Below the pieces are notes generated by a model. That model ran no database searches. It was not told the origin of the DNA and worked only from the letters and a program-made list of their open reading frames with translations. A stretch of DNA of 64,000 bases. Source: Chloroflexota bacterium. Its GTDB lineage: Bacteria > Chloroflexota > Anaerolineae > CG2-30-64-16. The translations under genes and the position numbers were made by a program. Positions 21,550 through 30,786 of the stretch are shown here, piece after piece. The stretch covers positions 99,205 through 163,204 of the forward strand of contig VGOD01000001.1 in NCBI GenBank assembly GCA_016876015.1, read 5' to 3'. Within the stretch, counting starts at the first letter, position 1. The number at the start of each line of letters is the position of its first letter.

Positions 21550-21735
21550 TCAGATGACAGGAACTACGCAGTAGATGCTCCCAGCCGGTCTGTGACCGGC
21601 GGCGTTAGCTGGACCAGGTTGTTTTCTTGCAGCCCGACGGCGGTCACAGACCGCCTGAGAGCGTGGCGTGCGCAACTCGCTCGGGCCGGTCTCTGACCGT
21701 GCCCGCCGTGGCACGGTCAGAGACCGGCCACAGCT
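21550..21735. repeat. Palindromic repeat block with a 20-bp perfect hairpin, family B copy 1
   Basis: The left end (CTACGCAGTAGATGCTCCCA) is the reverse complement of the right end of the element at 30372-30490. Inside is a perfect hairpin: 21684-21703 and 21710-21729 are exact 20-bp inverted copies (GGCCGGTCTCTGACCGTGCC) around a 6-nt loop. In the ABC operon transcript (minus strand) this lies between the binding-protein stop and the permease start, so it could act as an attenuator or an RNA-stabilising barrier that raises binding protein above permease levels; that role is inference. Confidence 0.75.
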
Positions 21736-21757
21736 CTGGAAGGCTATTTCCAGGGCA

Positions 21758-21839
21758 GTCATTGCGAGGGGCGGGATTTGCCCTGCAGCAATCTCAAGAT
21801 CGGGATTGCTGCATCGCGAACGACGCTCCTCGCAATGAC
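21758..21839. repeat. REP-like palindromic element, family A copy 2
   Basis: Bounded by GTCATTGCGAGG and CCTCGCAATGAC, an exact terminal inverted repeat. It lies directly downstream of the binding-protein stop at 21857, next to the family B block. Together the two fill the 338-bp gap 21519-21856, in which I see no gene. Confidence 0.85.
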
Positions 21840-21856
21840 GCAGCGAGTGGGCCGGT

Positions 21857-23710
21857 TTACTTCGCCGGCTTGATGTTATGGATGATGTTGTGCGTCGTCT
21901 GCCACCAGGTCCAGCTTGCCATGTAGTTGTTCGTGGCGGAGGGCCAGTTGGTCCAGTAGGTGGTGTCGAACGGGATCAGCTTCTTGGCCTGGGTCACCGG
22001 GATCGTCGGCAGCTCCTTGTAGTAGATCGAGAGCGCCTTCTTGGTCAGCTCGTCAATCTTGGGATCGCCCAGCGGCAGGGTGCCGATCTGGTCAACCAGA
22101 GCCGAGAACTCCTTGTTGTCCCAGCGCCAGCCGTTGGCGCTGGCGCGCTCGCCGACCGGCTTCAGCCAGGAGGCGTTCAGGGTGTTGAGGGTGGCCCACG
22201 GTTCGTTGATCGAGCCGCAGTTCTGCCAGCCCATGCGCACCTCGAACTTGCCGAAGGCCAGGTTGTCGCCCCAGGTGGCGCCGGCGATCTTGCGATGCGT
22301 GGCGTTGATGCCCGCGGCCTGGAACATCTCGACGAGCTGGTCGGTGATGCGCTGCTTCTCGATGAACGCCTCGTGCGTCTCGATCGTCATCGCGAGCTGC
22401 TTGCCGTCCTTCTCGTAGTAGTTGCCCTTCTTGGCCCAGCCCTTGGCTTTGAAGACCGCCTCAGCAGCGGCCTGATCCACCTTCCACAGCTTGTCGTAGT
22501 TCGGGTCGCCCTTCATCAGATCGGTCAGGCGGTTCAGCGGCGGGTAGGCCGGGAACGGCGAAACCGATGCGACCGTGGTGCCTTCGTACGCGATCTTGAC
22601 GATCTTCTCGCGGTCAATCAGCATGTTGATCGCCCAGCGCATCTCGGGATCGTTCCAGGGCGGAAGCGTGGTGTTGAACTCGAAGGTGCGGGAGCAGGGG
22701 TCGAGGGTAGCGTAGGGCAGCTTGTCGTACCATGCAATCACGTTCGGATTCTTGGCCTTGATCGCCTGGAACGCGCCCAGGGTGATGTCCATCAGGCTGT
22801 CCAGCTTCTTGTCAGCCATGAGAGCGGCGCGTGTCTCTTCGGGGCCGGCCCAGGTCCAGACCAGCTTCTTGGGGATGGGCAGCGGCTTGAAGCCGGCCTT
22901 GGCGCCCCACCAGTTGTCGTCGCGGATGTAGGTGAACTCGGTCTCGCTGATCGAAGCCAGCTTGTATGGCCCGGTGGCCACAGGCCAACCCTTGTCCTTG
23001 TCATAGAACTTGAAGGTCATCGGGTCCTGACCTTCCCAGATGTGCTTGGGGACGATGGTGAATTCACCCCAGATCTTGACCGAGAAGTGATCTAGCTGGA
23101 AACGCGGGTTGGGGTTGGTCAGGATGAACAGAACGGTGTGGTCATCTACCTTTTTCACCTCTTTCACCCACGTTCGGACGCCCGCGGTACTAGAACCGGT
23201 CAACTCAACATTCTTCATCGCTAACCCGACGCTGAACACAACATCGTCAGCAGTATAGGGTTTGCCGTCGCTCCAGGTTACACCTTTGCGCAGTTTGAGC
23301 GTCCATTCATTGAGCTTGTCATTGGCCGTGAAGCTCTCCCCGAGCCACGGCTCGATCTTGCCGGTCTGGTAGTTGAGCATGAAGAGCGGTTCGAGCATGG
23401 CCTGATGGTAGCCGTGATCGCGGCGCGCGCCCGGAGTGTACGGATTCCAGAGATCGGGGGTCACGACGCGGCCGCCGTCAATGTCGAAAATGACGGTGTC
23501 CTTGCGCTCGGCCTTGGTGTAGTCTTCCTTAGCGGGGGGCGCGGCTGGCGCCTTGGTCGGTTCGGCTTTCGCCGGTTCGGGGGCTTTCGTCGGCTCAGCC
23601 TTGGCAGGCGCGGCCGGCGCGGGCGCGGGCGCAGGCGCCGGCGCGCAGGCCGCCGCGAGCAGCCCCAAGATCACAAGAATGCTGCACAACTGCAGGATAC
23701 GGGACTTCAT
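21857..23710 (-). CDS. ABC transporter substrate-binding lipoprotein, family 5 (peptide type)
   Basis: A 617-residue extracellular lipoprotein and the first gene of the operon. The signal peptide and lipobox are [22 protein letters not shown], giving Cys as lipidated residue, followed by an Ala/Pro/Lys-rich tether. The mature part shows family-5 binding-protein features: [42 protein letters not shown] (quoted in parts), [15 protein letters not shown] and [16 protein letters not shown]. The ATG at 23710 is preceded by GAGGAACCGAAG; the 44 extra upstream codons are not part of the protein. Substrate is unknown, peptide or oligosaccharide. Confidence 0.94.
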   Translation of the reverse strand: MKSRILQLCSILVILGLLAAACAPAPAPAPAPAAPAKAEPTKAPEPAKAEPTKAPAAPPAKEDYTKAERKDTVIFDIDGGRVVTPDLWNPYTPGARRDHGYHQAMLEPLFMLNYQTGKIEPWLGESFTANDKLNEWTLKLRKGVTWSDGKPYTADDVVFSVGLAMKNVELTGSSTAGVRTWVKEVKKVDDHTVLFILTNPNPRFQLDHFSVKIWGEFTIVPKHIWEGQDPMTFKFYDKDKGWPVATGPYKLASISETEFTYIRDDNWWGAKAGFKPLPIPKKLVWTWAGPEETRAALMADKKLDSLMDITLGAFQAIKAKNPNVIAWYDKLPYATLDPCSRTFEFNTTLPPWNDPEMRWAINMLIDREKIVKIAYEGTTVASVSPFPAYPPLNRLTDLMKGDPNYDKLWKVDQAAAEAVFKAKGWAKKGNYYEKDGKQLAMTIETHEAFIEKQRITDQLVEMFQAAGINATHRKIAGATWGDNLAFGKFEVRMGWQNCGSINEPWATLNTLNASWLKPVGERASANGWRWDNKEFSALVDQIGTLPLGDPKIDELTKKALSIYYKELPTIPVTQAKKLIPFDTTYWTNWPSATNNYMASWTWWQTTHNIIHNIKPAK

Positions 23711-23998
23711 CTTCGGTTCCTCCTCTTTGAAGTGGAAGTAGACGGATAATCCATTCCTGACCAAGTGGGTTAGCTTTTCTCTGGTTTCAGCCGATAGTCT
23801 GCCTCCTTTGACCTGCCGGTCGTCTGAACAGCGCCTCCACATGCTGTGGGCATGGTAGGGTGGAACTCACTACCCGACACATTGACGTAGTATAGGGCCT
23901 TGCGCCCGTCGGCGGCGCTGCTCTGCCCGCCGGGGCGCCCCACAAGGGGCTGCGTTATGCCTGTCGGGTGGTGAGGGGTGGAACACTGAACGGGCTTA

Positions 23999-24028
23999 AG
24001 TCTAGCACAAGGCGATAGGGTCTGTCAA
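23999..24028 (-). promoter_or_regulatory. Promoter for the ABC operon
   Basis: On the minus strand TTGACA (24023-24028), an 18-bp spacer, and TAGACT (23999-24004), 289 bp upstream of the binding-protein start. The leader of about 280 nt between is GC-rich with short inverted repeats. The gap 23711-24078 holds no gene that I can see. Confidence 0.65.
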
Positions 24029-24078
24029 ATGGCTTTTGGACGGCGTAGGAGCTCTAGACGTGATCGGGCTCGGGGCTG

Positions 24079-25593
24079 CTATTGTCGCGGGACATATACC
24101 CACACGTAGGCCAACGTCGCCTGCGCAGGCGTCCACCAGCGTGGTTCGTAGTTGGTCCAAATCGCATTGCGGACGGCCGGCGGCCAGCGCGCCACGATCA
24201 TCGGCGCGCCGAAGGGCGGCTCATAGAGCAGGATGGCCGAGAACTCCCGGCGCTGGATCGAGGCGAGCAGCTCGCTCGCATCCCACCGGCCAGCCCGATG
24301 CAGTTGCGCGAACTCGGCGGGCTGCAAGTAGAGCGGCCGGCCGGCCGCGGGGAGCAGGCCCATGTACTCATCGGCCAGCACCGGGCCGGCCGCATCGCGC
24401 ACAATCTGCGACAGGTGAGCGATTTCAGACGCCAGGGACGCCTTTTGCATGGTGACCGGCGCATAGTCGTTGCGCGTCCACGTGACCAACCAATTGACTT
24501 GCAGCGCCAACAGCAGCATGGCGATCACCCGGAGCCAGGAGCTTCGCCCCGGCCACGCGATGATCGCGCCCGCAGCCAGGCAAAACGCAGCCGCCAACTG
24601 ATACACCATGTTCGGGCCGGCGCCGGAACGATCCACAAAGAGCAAGACGAATGCGGCGCTCAACAGATAGGGCGTGACCAGCGGCCATGACCGGGTGTGA
24701 TACCACCATCGCTCCACCACCATGAACCCGACGGCGCCCAACAACAGCAGCCATGCGTTCAGGAGCAGCCCGGTGAGATGCGCCATGAGGCCGACATGCG
24801 AGAAGCTGGGCGCTCTGGCCGCGGCCAGGTTGAAGTAGAACCCGCCGGCCGTAACCCCGTTCAGCGCCAGGAAAAGCGCCAGGCCGCTGCCGCCAAGCCA
24901 GGCTGCCAGGGCCACAGCGCGGCGATAGCGCCGGCCCTGTAGCAGCCAGATCAGCGCGGTCACTGGCGCGACCACGCCATAGGAGAGCCGGGTGTAGAGG
25001 GCTCCGACGAACAGGATGCCGGCCAGCGCTGCCCCGCCGCGGCGGTCGGGCCAGCGGACGATCACGAACAACCCTGCCCAGCTCAGCGCCAGCGCCAATG
25101 AATCAGCCCGATCGAATGCGGACCACTGCAGGATGGGCGGGAAAGCCAGCAGGGTCAGCCCGCCGGCGGCCGCCGCCACGCGATCGGCAGTGACGGTGTG
25201 CAGCGTCAGGCCGAGGAAGAGCGCGGCCAGGAGCGTGCTCACAAGCGAGATGCCGCGGCCATACCAAAACGCTGGGCCGAAAACCAGCGCAAAGGGCGCC
25301 TGCACCGACTGGAACAGCGGTGGGTCATGGGTGATCGTGAAGGGTGGGCCGGCCAGGTGGGGGCGATAGATGTTCTCCAAGCGGGCCAGCCGCAAGACCT
25401 GATCCAGGATGGCCCCTTCGCCATACTCCAGGGGAAAGGGGAACGTGAGCGCGGCCAGGCCGTGCCGTGCATACTCGAACACCGCGATGCCGAGCTGACT
25501 GAGCAGCACGAGCATCGCCAGTGTCGTGAGGACGCCGGATAGGCTAAGGTTGATGCGCCGACGGCGCGTGGTATTGCTCATGATGATCGCCAT
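24079..25593 (-). CDS. Multi-spanning membrane protein, GT-C glycosyltransferase-like
   Basis: About 504 residues with roughly ten hydrophobic segments (for example VLTTLAMLVLLSQLGIAVF, LLNAWLLLLGAVGFMVVE). The first outer loop has FPFPLEYGEGAILDQVLRLA, an acidic motif in the position where lipid-phosphate-sugar-dependent GT-C enzymes carry catalytic acids. It also has FDRADSLALALSWAGLF. The soluble C-terminal part ends WTPAQATLAYVWVYVPRQ. Likely transfers a sugar from a polyprenyl carrier in the cell envelope, but no donor or acceptor can be named. Start at ATG 25593 with an AAAGG site; a TTG at 25620 is also possible. Divergent from zwf. Confidence 0.75.
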   Translation of the reverse strand: MAIIMSNTTRRRRINLSLSGVLTTLAMLVLLSQLGIAVFEYARHGLAALTFPFPLEYGEGAILDQVLRLARLENIYRPHLAGPPFTITHDPPLFQSVQAPFALVFGPAFWYGRGISLVSTLLAALFLGLTLHTVTADRVAAAAGGLTLLAFPPILQWSAFDRADSLALALSWAGLFVIVRWPDRRGGAALAGILFVGALYTRLSYGVVAPVTALIWLLQGRRYRRAVALAAWLGGSGLALFLALNGVTAGGFYFNLAAARAPSFSHVGLMAHLTGLLLNAWLLLLGAVGFMVVERWWYHTRSWPLVTPYLLSAAFVLLFVDRSGAGPNMVYQLAAAFCLAAGAIIAWPGRSSWLRVIAMLLLALQVNWLVTWTRNDYAPVTMQKASLASEIAHLSQIVRDAAGPVLADEYMGLLPAAGRPLYLQPAEFAQLHRAGRWDASELLASIQRREFSAILLYEPPFGAPMIVARWPPAVRNAIWTNYEPRWWTPAQATLAYVWVYVPRQ

Positions 25594-25700
25594 TCTAAAG
25601 CCTTTGACCGTAGCCGTCAAGCTTCTCAGGAGATCGCCTTCGTCGGCGTTTGCAATCGGCCCTCTGCTATAGTATGATCATCACGCTCAGTCGAGCGACC

Positions 25701-27275
25701 ATGTCTGAAACCGGTGCTGTCATGGATGTTCCCGTTCCTCCCCCCACCACGATCGTCATCTTCGGCGCGAGCGGCGACTTGACGCAGCGCAAGCTGATTC
25801 CTGCGCTCCATACGCTCGATGTCGAGGGTCGTCTGCCGCCGAAATACGCCGTGATCGGCGTCGCGCGCAGCGCATTCGACGACGAGAGCTTCCGCGCCCA
25901 CCTGCGCGCAGGAGTCCAGGAGCACGCCCGGCTGATCCATCCCGCGTCCGATCCGCGCATCGAGTCGGCCGACGCAGCCTGGCCGCGCTTCGCCAGCCGT
26001 CTGCACTACAGTCGGGGCGACTACGACGATCCCGCGACCTACCGCAGCCTGGCCCGGCAGATGCTGGAGCTGGATGAGGCGTGCGAAACGTGCGGCAACC
26101 ACCTCTTCTACCTGGCGACCCCGCCGCAGCTCTACCCGGTGATCGTGGCGCAACTGGGCGCGGCCAGGCTCAATCGCCAAGACCCCCCTGCAACCGGGCA
26201 GGGCTTCACGCGCATCATCATCGAGAAGCCGTTCGGCGATGATCTGCCCAGCGCACGGGCGCTCAATGACCAGGTGCACCAGGTTTTCGACGAAAGCCAG
26301 GTCTATCGGATTGACCACTACCTGGGCAAAGAAACAGTCCAGAACATCATGGTCTTTCGGTTCGGTAATGCGATCTTCGAGCCGCTGTGGAATCGAAATT
26401 ACGTGGACCATGTGCAGATCACCGTGGCCGAGTCAGTCGGGGTGGAGCAGCGGGCAGGCTACTATGATGCGGCAGGTGTGCTGCGCGACGTGTTCCAGAA
26501 CCATCTGCTGCAACTGCTGACCCTGACCGCGATGGAGCCGCCGGCCGCCTTCAACGCGAAGGCTCTGCGCGATGAGAAAGTGAAGGTGCTGCAAGCGATC
26601 CGGCCGCTGCGGCCCGACGAGGCCGCGACGCAGACTGCGCGCGGCCAGTATCGCACTTATCGCGACGAGCCGGGCGTCAAACCCAACTCCACCACGGCGA
26701 CCTACGCGGCGATGCGGCTGAACGTGGACAACTGGCGCTGGCAAGGGGTTCCGTTCTATCTGCGTTCCGGCAAGCTGTTGTCTGCGAAGGTCACAGAGAT
26801 CATCGTGCAGTTCAGGGCTGTGCCGCATCAGCTCTTTCCCCAGGAGGGCGACCAGGGGCCGCACGCCAACTTCCTCAGCTTTTGCATCCAGCCCGATGAG
26901 GGGATGAACCTGCGTTTCGAGACCAAGTTGCCCGGCGCGGGGATGCGCACGCGTTCGGTGGAGATGGGCTTTCACTTCGGCGAGGAGTTCGGCGCCGCGG
27001 CGCTGCCCGATGCCTACGAGCGGCTATTGCTCGATGCGATGATCGGCGACGCGTCCCTCTTTGCCCGCGCCGACGAGATCGAGCTGAGCTGGCAGATCAT
27101 TGATCCGATCCAGGCCGCGTGGGATCGGGGAGGCGAGCCGATCGCCGGCGGCTGGCGTGCAGAGACCGCTCCGCCACTGGAGTTCTACGAGAAGGGCGCC
27201 TGGGGCCCGCCATCCGCCGATCGGCTGTTGGCGCAGTCTGGCCGGCGCTGGCGATTAGGCTGCTATCGGCCATGA
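25701..27275 (+). CDS. zwf: Glucose-6-phosphate 1-dehydrogenase
   Basis: About 524 residues; oxidises glucose 6-phosphate to 6-phosphogluconolactone with NAD(P)+, the entry to the oxidative pentose phosphate route. The nucleotide-binding motif is VIFGASGDLTQRKLIPAL near the start, and the active-site signature is RIDHYLGKETVQN. IIIEKPFGDDL and FYLRSGKLLSAKVTEIIVQF are further family motifs. The start at ATG 25701 keeps the dinucleotide fold close to the N-terminus; ATG 25722 is an alternative. A TATAGT box lies about 25 bp upstream. No partner genes of the pathway are adjacent; the gene stands between a divergent membrane gene and a repeat. Confidence 0.94.
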   Translation: MSETGAVMDVPVPPPTTIVIFGASGDLTQRKLIPALHTLDVEGRLPPKYAVIGVARSAFDDESFRAHLRAGVQEHARLIHPASDPRIESADAAWPRFASRLHYSRGDYDDPATYRSLARQMLELDEACETCGNHLFYLATPPQLYPVIVAQLGAARLNRQDPPATGQGFTRIIIEKPFGDDLPSARALNDQVHQVFDESQVYRIDHYLGKETVQNIMVFRFGNAIFEPLWNRNYVDHVQITVAESVGVEQRAGYYDAAGVLRDVFQNHLLQLLTLTAMEPPAAFNAKALRDEKVKVLQAIRPLRPDEAATQTARGQYRTYRDEPGVKPNSTTATYAAMRLNVDNWRWQGVPFYLRSGKLLSAKVTEIIVQFRAVPHQLFPQEGDQGPHANFLSFCIQPDEGMNLRFETKLPGAGMRTRSVEMGFHFGEEFGAAALPDAYERLLLDAMIGDASLFARADEIELSWQIIDPIQAAWDRGGEPIAGGWRAETAPPLEFYEKGAWGPPSADRLLAQSGRRWRLGCYRP

Positions 27276-27337
27276 GGTCCGGCAGGGCATTCATCCCTGC
27301 CGGACGCGCTGCGCTCCTCGTCATCCCCGGCGCAGAG

Positions 27338-27553
27338 CTAGAACGTCGGTCAAGTAATGCCAAGCCCGCCGGTCGGGCGGTTGAAAACCGCTGCCACCAC
27401 TGCACAGCCGATCCTTCGGCAAGCTCAGGACAGGCTCGGCGTCGGCTGGCTCTCGTCGTCGCAGGGCGCCTTCGCCAGCGTTGCAGCGACCGTTCGGCTG
27501 AGCTCACGACGAAGCCTCGGTCGCCCGTGGCGGATGACTTGACCGGTGTTCTA
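27338..27553. mobile_element. MITE-like element copy 1 (216 bp)
   Basis: Begins CTAGAACGTCGGTCAAGTA and ends with the inverted form (ACTTGACCGGTGTTCTA). The second copy lies at 43333-43514 and shares the ends and the interior: GCGGTT..AAACCGCTGC, then GCCGATCCTTCG, CAAGCTCAGGACAGGCTC, and TTGCAGCGAC...GGTCGCCCGTG. No transposase is encoded, so it is non-autonomous. It abuts the 3' end of the DUF4870 gene (stop at 27561). The remaining gap 27276-27337 holds a GC hairpin (GTCCGGCAGGG...CCCTGCCGGAC) probably ending zwf. Confidence 0.8.
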
Positions 27554-27560
27554 AGCCGTT

Positions 27561-28091
27561 CTACACCCACCCCTGCTTGCGCACGAAGTCCGACAGCACC
27601 GGGATTTCCATTTCCTTCCCGCTATAAGCCTGGAACGCATAGAAAAGACAGACCAGGTGCGGCAGGAAGAAGATCACCCACAGGCAGACCGCCAGGCAGC
27701 CGAGGCTGATGATGGTCAGGACCGTGAAGACGATGGCTGCCAGCGCCTCGTAGATCGCGGCCACAACCCAAAACGCGATAGAGGTGAGCGCGTGGTAGCG
27801 TTGGAACGGCCGCTCTTTGTTCCCCTGGGCCAGCAGCAGCGCGATCGAGACCAGGGGGAGCTGGATGATGACCATCGAGAACCAGGCCAGCGCGGCCATC
27901 AGCCGATCGTCGTCGGTGATGTTGGTGGGAGCTGGCGCTGGGGCTGATAGATCAGCGAGCGCAGTTTCGGCCGGCGCTTCGGATGACAGCGGCTCATCTG
28001 CCGGGAGCTGCTCTGGCGTCTGCGCAGCCAGCAGATCTTCTGGCTCCTCCGGCGCTTCAGACGGGATCATCTTGCGTTCTTCGTCAGACAT
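27561..28091 (-). CDS. DUF4870 domain membrane protein
   Basis: A 176-residue protein with an acidic, Pro/Ala/Glu-rich cytosolic N-terminus (about 58 residues) followed by TDDDRLMAALAWFSMVIIQL, the DUF4870 hallmark, and three or four membrane segments; RYHALTSIAFWVV is the conserved YHxxQA-like core. Function of DUF4870 (Tic20-like) proteins is not established. The start ATG is preceded by AGGAGG. Its stop lies 8 bp from the MITE-like element. Confidence 0.88.
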   Translation of the reverse strand: MSDEERKMIPSEAPEEPEDLLAAQTPEQLPADEPLSSEAPAETALADLSAPAPAPTNITDDDRLMAALAWFSMVIIQLPLVSIALLLAQGNKERPFQRYHALTSIAFWVVAAIYEALAAIVFTVLTIISLGCLAVCLWVIFFLPHLVCLFYAFQAYSGKEMEIPVLSDFVRKQGWV

Positions 28092-28162
28092 GGCGACCTC
28101 CTATCTGCCTCCATTACGTGACAATCCGCCGGCTGGTTTCACGATTTGCCCAGAAAACAACA

Positions 28163-28186
28163 AGGCCAGGTCTTGCGACCTGGCCT
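28163..28186 (-). terminator. Intrinsic terminator of the cytochrome lipoprotein gene
   Basis: AGGCCAGGTC (28163-28172) pairs with GACCTGGCCT (28177-28186) with a 4-nt loop. On the minus strand it is followed by TTGTTGTTTTC. Confidence 0.8.
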
Positions 28187-28253
28187 GAAGACGGGACGCG
28201 GCCGAGCGCGGATGAACGCGGATGGTCTTCTTTCACCAGGGTCTTGGCCTGCC

Positions 28254-28853
28254 TCAGTTGTTCGGCGCGCCCGCGTTCACCCAGTCGCTGATCTTGGCGA
28301 TCTCGGCGTCTGGAAGCCGCGCGGCGCGCTTGGGCATCTTGCCGTCCACGATCAAGATCACCAGCTCGCTGTCTTTGGCGTTGCTGGGTTTGACGACTGG
28401 TCCGTTGTTCGAGCCTTTCATCACGGCGGCGTAGGTCTTCATGTCAAACCCCTCTTCCACTCTGTCGCCGCCGTGACACTTCACGCACCGCTGCTCGAAG
28501 ATCGGCGCCACATCTTTCGCATAACTGACAGTCGCCGGCTTGGCCGGTTGGGTGGCCGTCGCCGCAGCAGTGGGCGCCGCCGCGGGCTGCGTGGCGGTGG
28601 CGGCCGCAACTGTCGGCGCCATGGTGGCCGGGAGAGTAGCCGCCGGCGGCGCAGTGGGCGCAAGCGTCGCGCTGGCCGCGGGCGCGGTTGTGGGCGCCTG
28701 GGTCGGCGCAGGGGCGGCAGCGGTTGGTTGAGATTCTGGCGCGGCCGGTTGGGCGGCCGGCGCCGCGGCGCAGCCGATCAACACGATAGCCGCCAGGCTC
28801 ATCATCAAGAGCGCCAGCCCAGGCTGGCGAAATCCCACAGAGAAACCGTTCAT
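28254..28853 (-). CDS. c-type cytochrome lipoprotein with Ala/Pro/Thr tether
   Basis: About 199 residues. The signal peptide ends in SLAAIVLIGC, giving a lipidated Cys, followed by a tether of about 100 residues made almost only of Ala, Pro, Thr and Gln. The C-terminal domain reads VSYAKDVAPIFEQRCVKCHG, i.e. the YxxDVxPIF opening and CxxCH haem-binding motif of DUF1588/PSCyt1-type cytochrome domains. It ends with KMPKRAARLPDAEIAKISDW, where the Met would be the distal haem ligand. Expected to carry electrons outside the membrane. Start ATG 28853 with AGGAGCG. Confidence 0.88.
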   Translation of the reverse strand: MNGFSVGFRQPGLALLMMSLAAIVLIGCAAAPAAQPAAPESQPTAAAPAPTQAPTTAPAASATLAPTAPPAATLPATMAPTVAAATATQPAAAPTAAATATQPAKPATVSYAKDVAPIFEQRCVKCHGGDRVEEGFDMKTYAAVMKGSNNGPVVKPSNAKDSELVILIVDGKMPKRAARLPDAEIAKISDWVNAGAPNN

Positions 28854-28946
28854 GTATCGCTCCTTTGTTTCCGAGTTCCTGGCTTGTCGCAACCCAAGAT
28901 CGGGCCGGGCCTTCCCTCGTAATGCGCAGGTCATCTCACTGCCCTG

Positions 28947-30329
28947 TCATCCCCAAGCCGCGACCACTGCGGCCAGCAGCGCGCTGTCCTCCGCCGGCGG
29001 CGTCGTGCGCGGGTCGAGCAGCACGCGGCCCTCCGCGACGCGGACCACCACGGGAGGATCGCCGCGGCGCAGGGCTGCGGCCAGGGCATCGGGGTCGGGG
29101 TGAGTCAGCGCCACAGCGCGCGTGGGCAGCGTTTCGCCGGGCAATGCGCCGCCGCCGATGGCCGACGTGGATGGGATGACTTCGGCCGCCAGGCCGCGAG
29201 CGCACAACGCGGCGGCCCAGCCATCCGCACGGGCCCCGAGCGCGTCCAACGGCTCCGCGATCATCCGCCAGACGGGCACTTCGCGTTCGGCCTCCCCGCG
29301 GAGGTAGTGCAGCAGGGTCGCCTGGAGGCCGGCCAGGGTGCTCTTGTCCACGCGCAGCGTGCGCGCCAGCGGATGATGCCGCAATTGCGCGACCAGCGCC
29401 TGCCGGCCCACGATCAGCCCGGCCTGGGGGCCGCCCAGCAGCTTGTCGCCGCTGAATGTCACCAAGTCGGCGCCGGCCGCCACGCTCTGCTGCACCATCG
29501 GCTCGGCCGCCAGGCCGTAGCGCGTGGTATCCAGGAGCGACCCGCTGCCCAGGTCGTCCACCACGGGGACGCCAGCTTTGCGGCCCAATTCGACCATATC
29601 GGCCAGTGATACCTCGGCCGTGAAGCCGATCTGCCGGAAGTTGGAGGAGTGCACGCGCAGCAGCAGCGCAGTCTCCGGTCCGATGGCTTCCTGGAAATCG
29701 CGCAAGTGCGTACGGTTGGTCGTTCCTACCTCCACCAGTCGTGCGCCGCTTTGCCGCAACACGTCCGGGATGCGGAACCCGCCGCCGATTTCGACCAGTT
29801 GGCCGCGAGAGATGACTACCTCGCGTCCGACCGCCAGCGCGGAGAGAACCAGGAAGATCGCGCCCGCGTTGTTGTTGACCGCCAGGCCGGCCTCCGCGCC
29901 GGTCAGCCGGCAGAGCAAAGTCTCCGCGTGCAGATAGCGCGAGCCACGCTCGCCCGCGTCCAGGTCGTATTCCAGGTTGCTATAGCCTGCGGCGACTGCA
30001 TCCATGGCCGCGCGCGCGGCCTGGCTGAGGGGCGCGCGACCCAGGTTGGTGTGGATGATCACGCCGGTCGCGTTGATGACCGGGTAGAGCGTGCCGCGCG
30101 CGGTCGCGACCAGCCGGCCGGCGACCTCCGCGGCCAAACCGTCCAGGGTCGGGGTTGCGCCGCCGGCTTGTAGGGTCGCGCGGGCCGCGGCCAAGACGGC
30201 CCGCGCGACTTCTACGGCCAGCTCGCGGCCGTGCTCGGCGGCTGCGGCGGCCAAGAACTGGTGGCTCAGCAAGCGATCCACGCTCGGCAACGAACGGCGG
30301 GGGTCGGTAGCGACCGGTTTGACGGGCAT
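28947..30329 (-). CDS. selA: L-seryl-tRNA(Sec) selenium transferase
   Basis: A 460-residue PLP enzyme that converts Ser-tRNA(Sec) to Sec-tRNA(Sec) using selenophosphate. The N-terminal domain begins RRSLPSVDRLLSHQ; the core has VINATGVIIHTNLGRAPLS, AVNNNAGAIFL, GQLVEIGGGFRIPDVLRQSG and the PLP lysine Lys296 in FSGDKLLGGPQAG. All family motifs are intact, so the organism very probably makes selenocysteine. selB, selD and the tRNA(Sec) gene are not seen in this window; they may lie elsewhere. This matters for any in-frame UGA nearby, see the caspase-like gene at 59674-60385. Confidence 0.96.
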   Translation of the reverse strand: MPVKPVATDPRRSLPSVDRLLSHQFLAAAAAEHGRELAVEVARAVLAAARATLQAGGATPTLDGLAAEVAGRLVATARGTLYPVINATGVIIHTNLGRAPLSQAARAAMDAVAAGYSNLEYDLDAGERGSRYLHAETLLCRLTGAEAGLAVNNNAGAIFLVLSALAVGREVVISRGQLVEIGGGFRIPDVLRQSGARLVEVGTTNRTHLRDFQEAIGPETALLLRVHSSNFRQIGFTAEVSLADMVELGRKAGVPVVDDLGSGSLLDTTRYGLAAEPMVQQSVAAGADLVTFSGDKLLGGPQAGLIVGRQALVAQLRHHPLARTLRVDKSTLAGLQATLLHYLRGEAEREVPVWRMIAEPLDALGARADGWAAALCARGLAAEVIPSTSAIGGGALPGETLPTRAVALTHPDPDALAAALRRGDPPVVVRVAEGRVLLDPRTTPPAEDSALLAAVVAAWG

Positions 30330-30371
30330 GGTGCGACTCCATCGAGATGCTCTCTACTACGCGCTTATTCA

Positions 30372-30490
30372 CAGGACTTACGCAGTCCAGGCTCTCAGGG
30401 GGTCTGCGACCCCCGACAGGCCGCAGAAAACGACGCGTTCAGGCCGACGGCGCCGGTCACAGACCGGCTGGGAGCATCTACTGCGTAACT
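30372..30490. repeat. Palindromic repeat, family B copy 2
   Basis: Starts ACTTACGCAGT and ends ACTGCGTAACT; interior hairpins GGGGGTCTGCGACCCCC and GCCGGTCACAGACCGGC. The right end is the reverse complement of the left end of the block at 21550. It lies between selA and tRNA-Val, with no gene between 30330 and 30585. Confidence 0.75.
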
Positions 30491-30519
30491 CCCGTTATCT
30501 ATGGTACAACAAGAACAAA

Positions 30520-30550
30520 AAGCCAGGTCTCCTGCGCGAGAACCTGGCTT
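30520..30550 (-). terminator. Terminator downstream of tRNA-Val
   Basis: AAGCCAGGTCTC (30520-30531) pairs with the facing GAGA-ACCTGGCTT (30538-30550) with one bulged A. On the minus strand it is followed by TTTTGTTCTTG. It ends the tRNA transcript. Confidence 0.75.
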
Positions 30551-30585
30551 GCCGTCAATCCTCCATCCGCGATCCACAAAGGTCG

Positions 30586-30662
<77 letters not shown>

Positions 30663-30786
30663 GTGCGAGATGCATTATACGCGGTCTGGCGGGCGGTGTC
30701 AAAATGGTTTACGCCAGCCGAAGACCGACGCGCACAACTCGCCGGACCAAGCGCGGGTCTGGCGAGTGTGAAATGCCGATGCCGGC

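Noticed and set aside
24023..25650. TTG at 25620 as a promoter -35 or extended start of the membrane protein
   Set aside because: The ATG at 25593 has a better ribosome site; the TTG extension adds nine residues of no hydrophobic or family character.
28854..30585. tRNA(Sec) gene next to selA
   Set aside because: I looked for a long tRNA with a TCA anticodon around selA and found only tRNA-Val.
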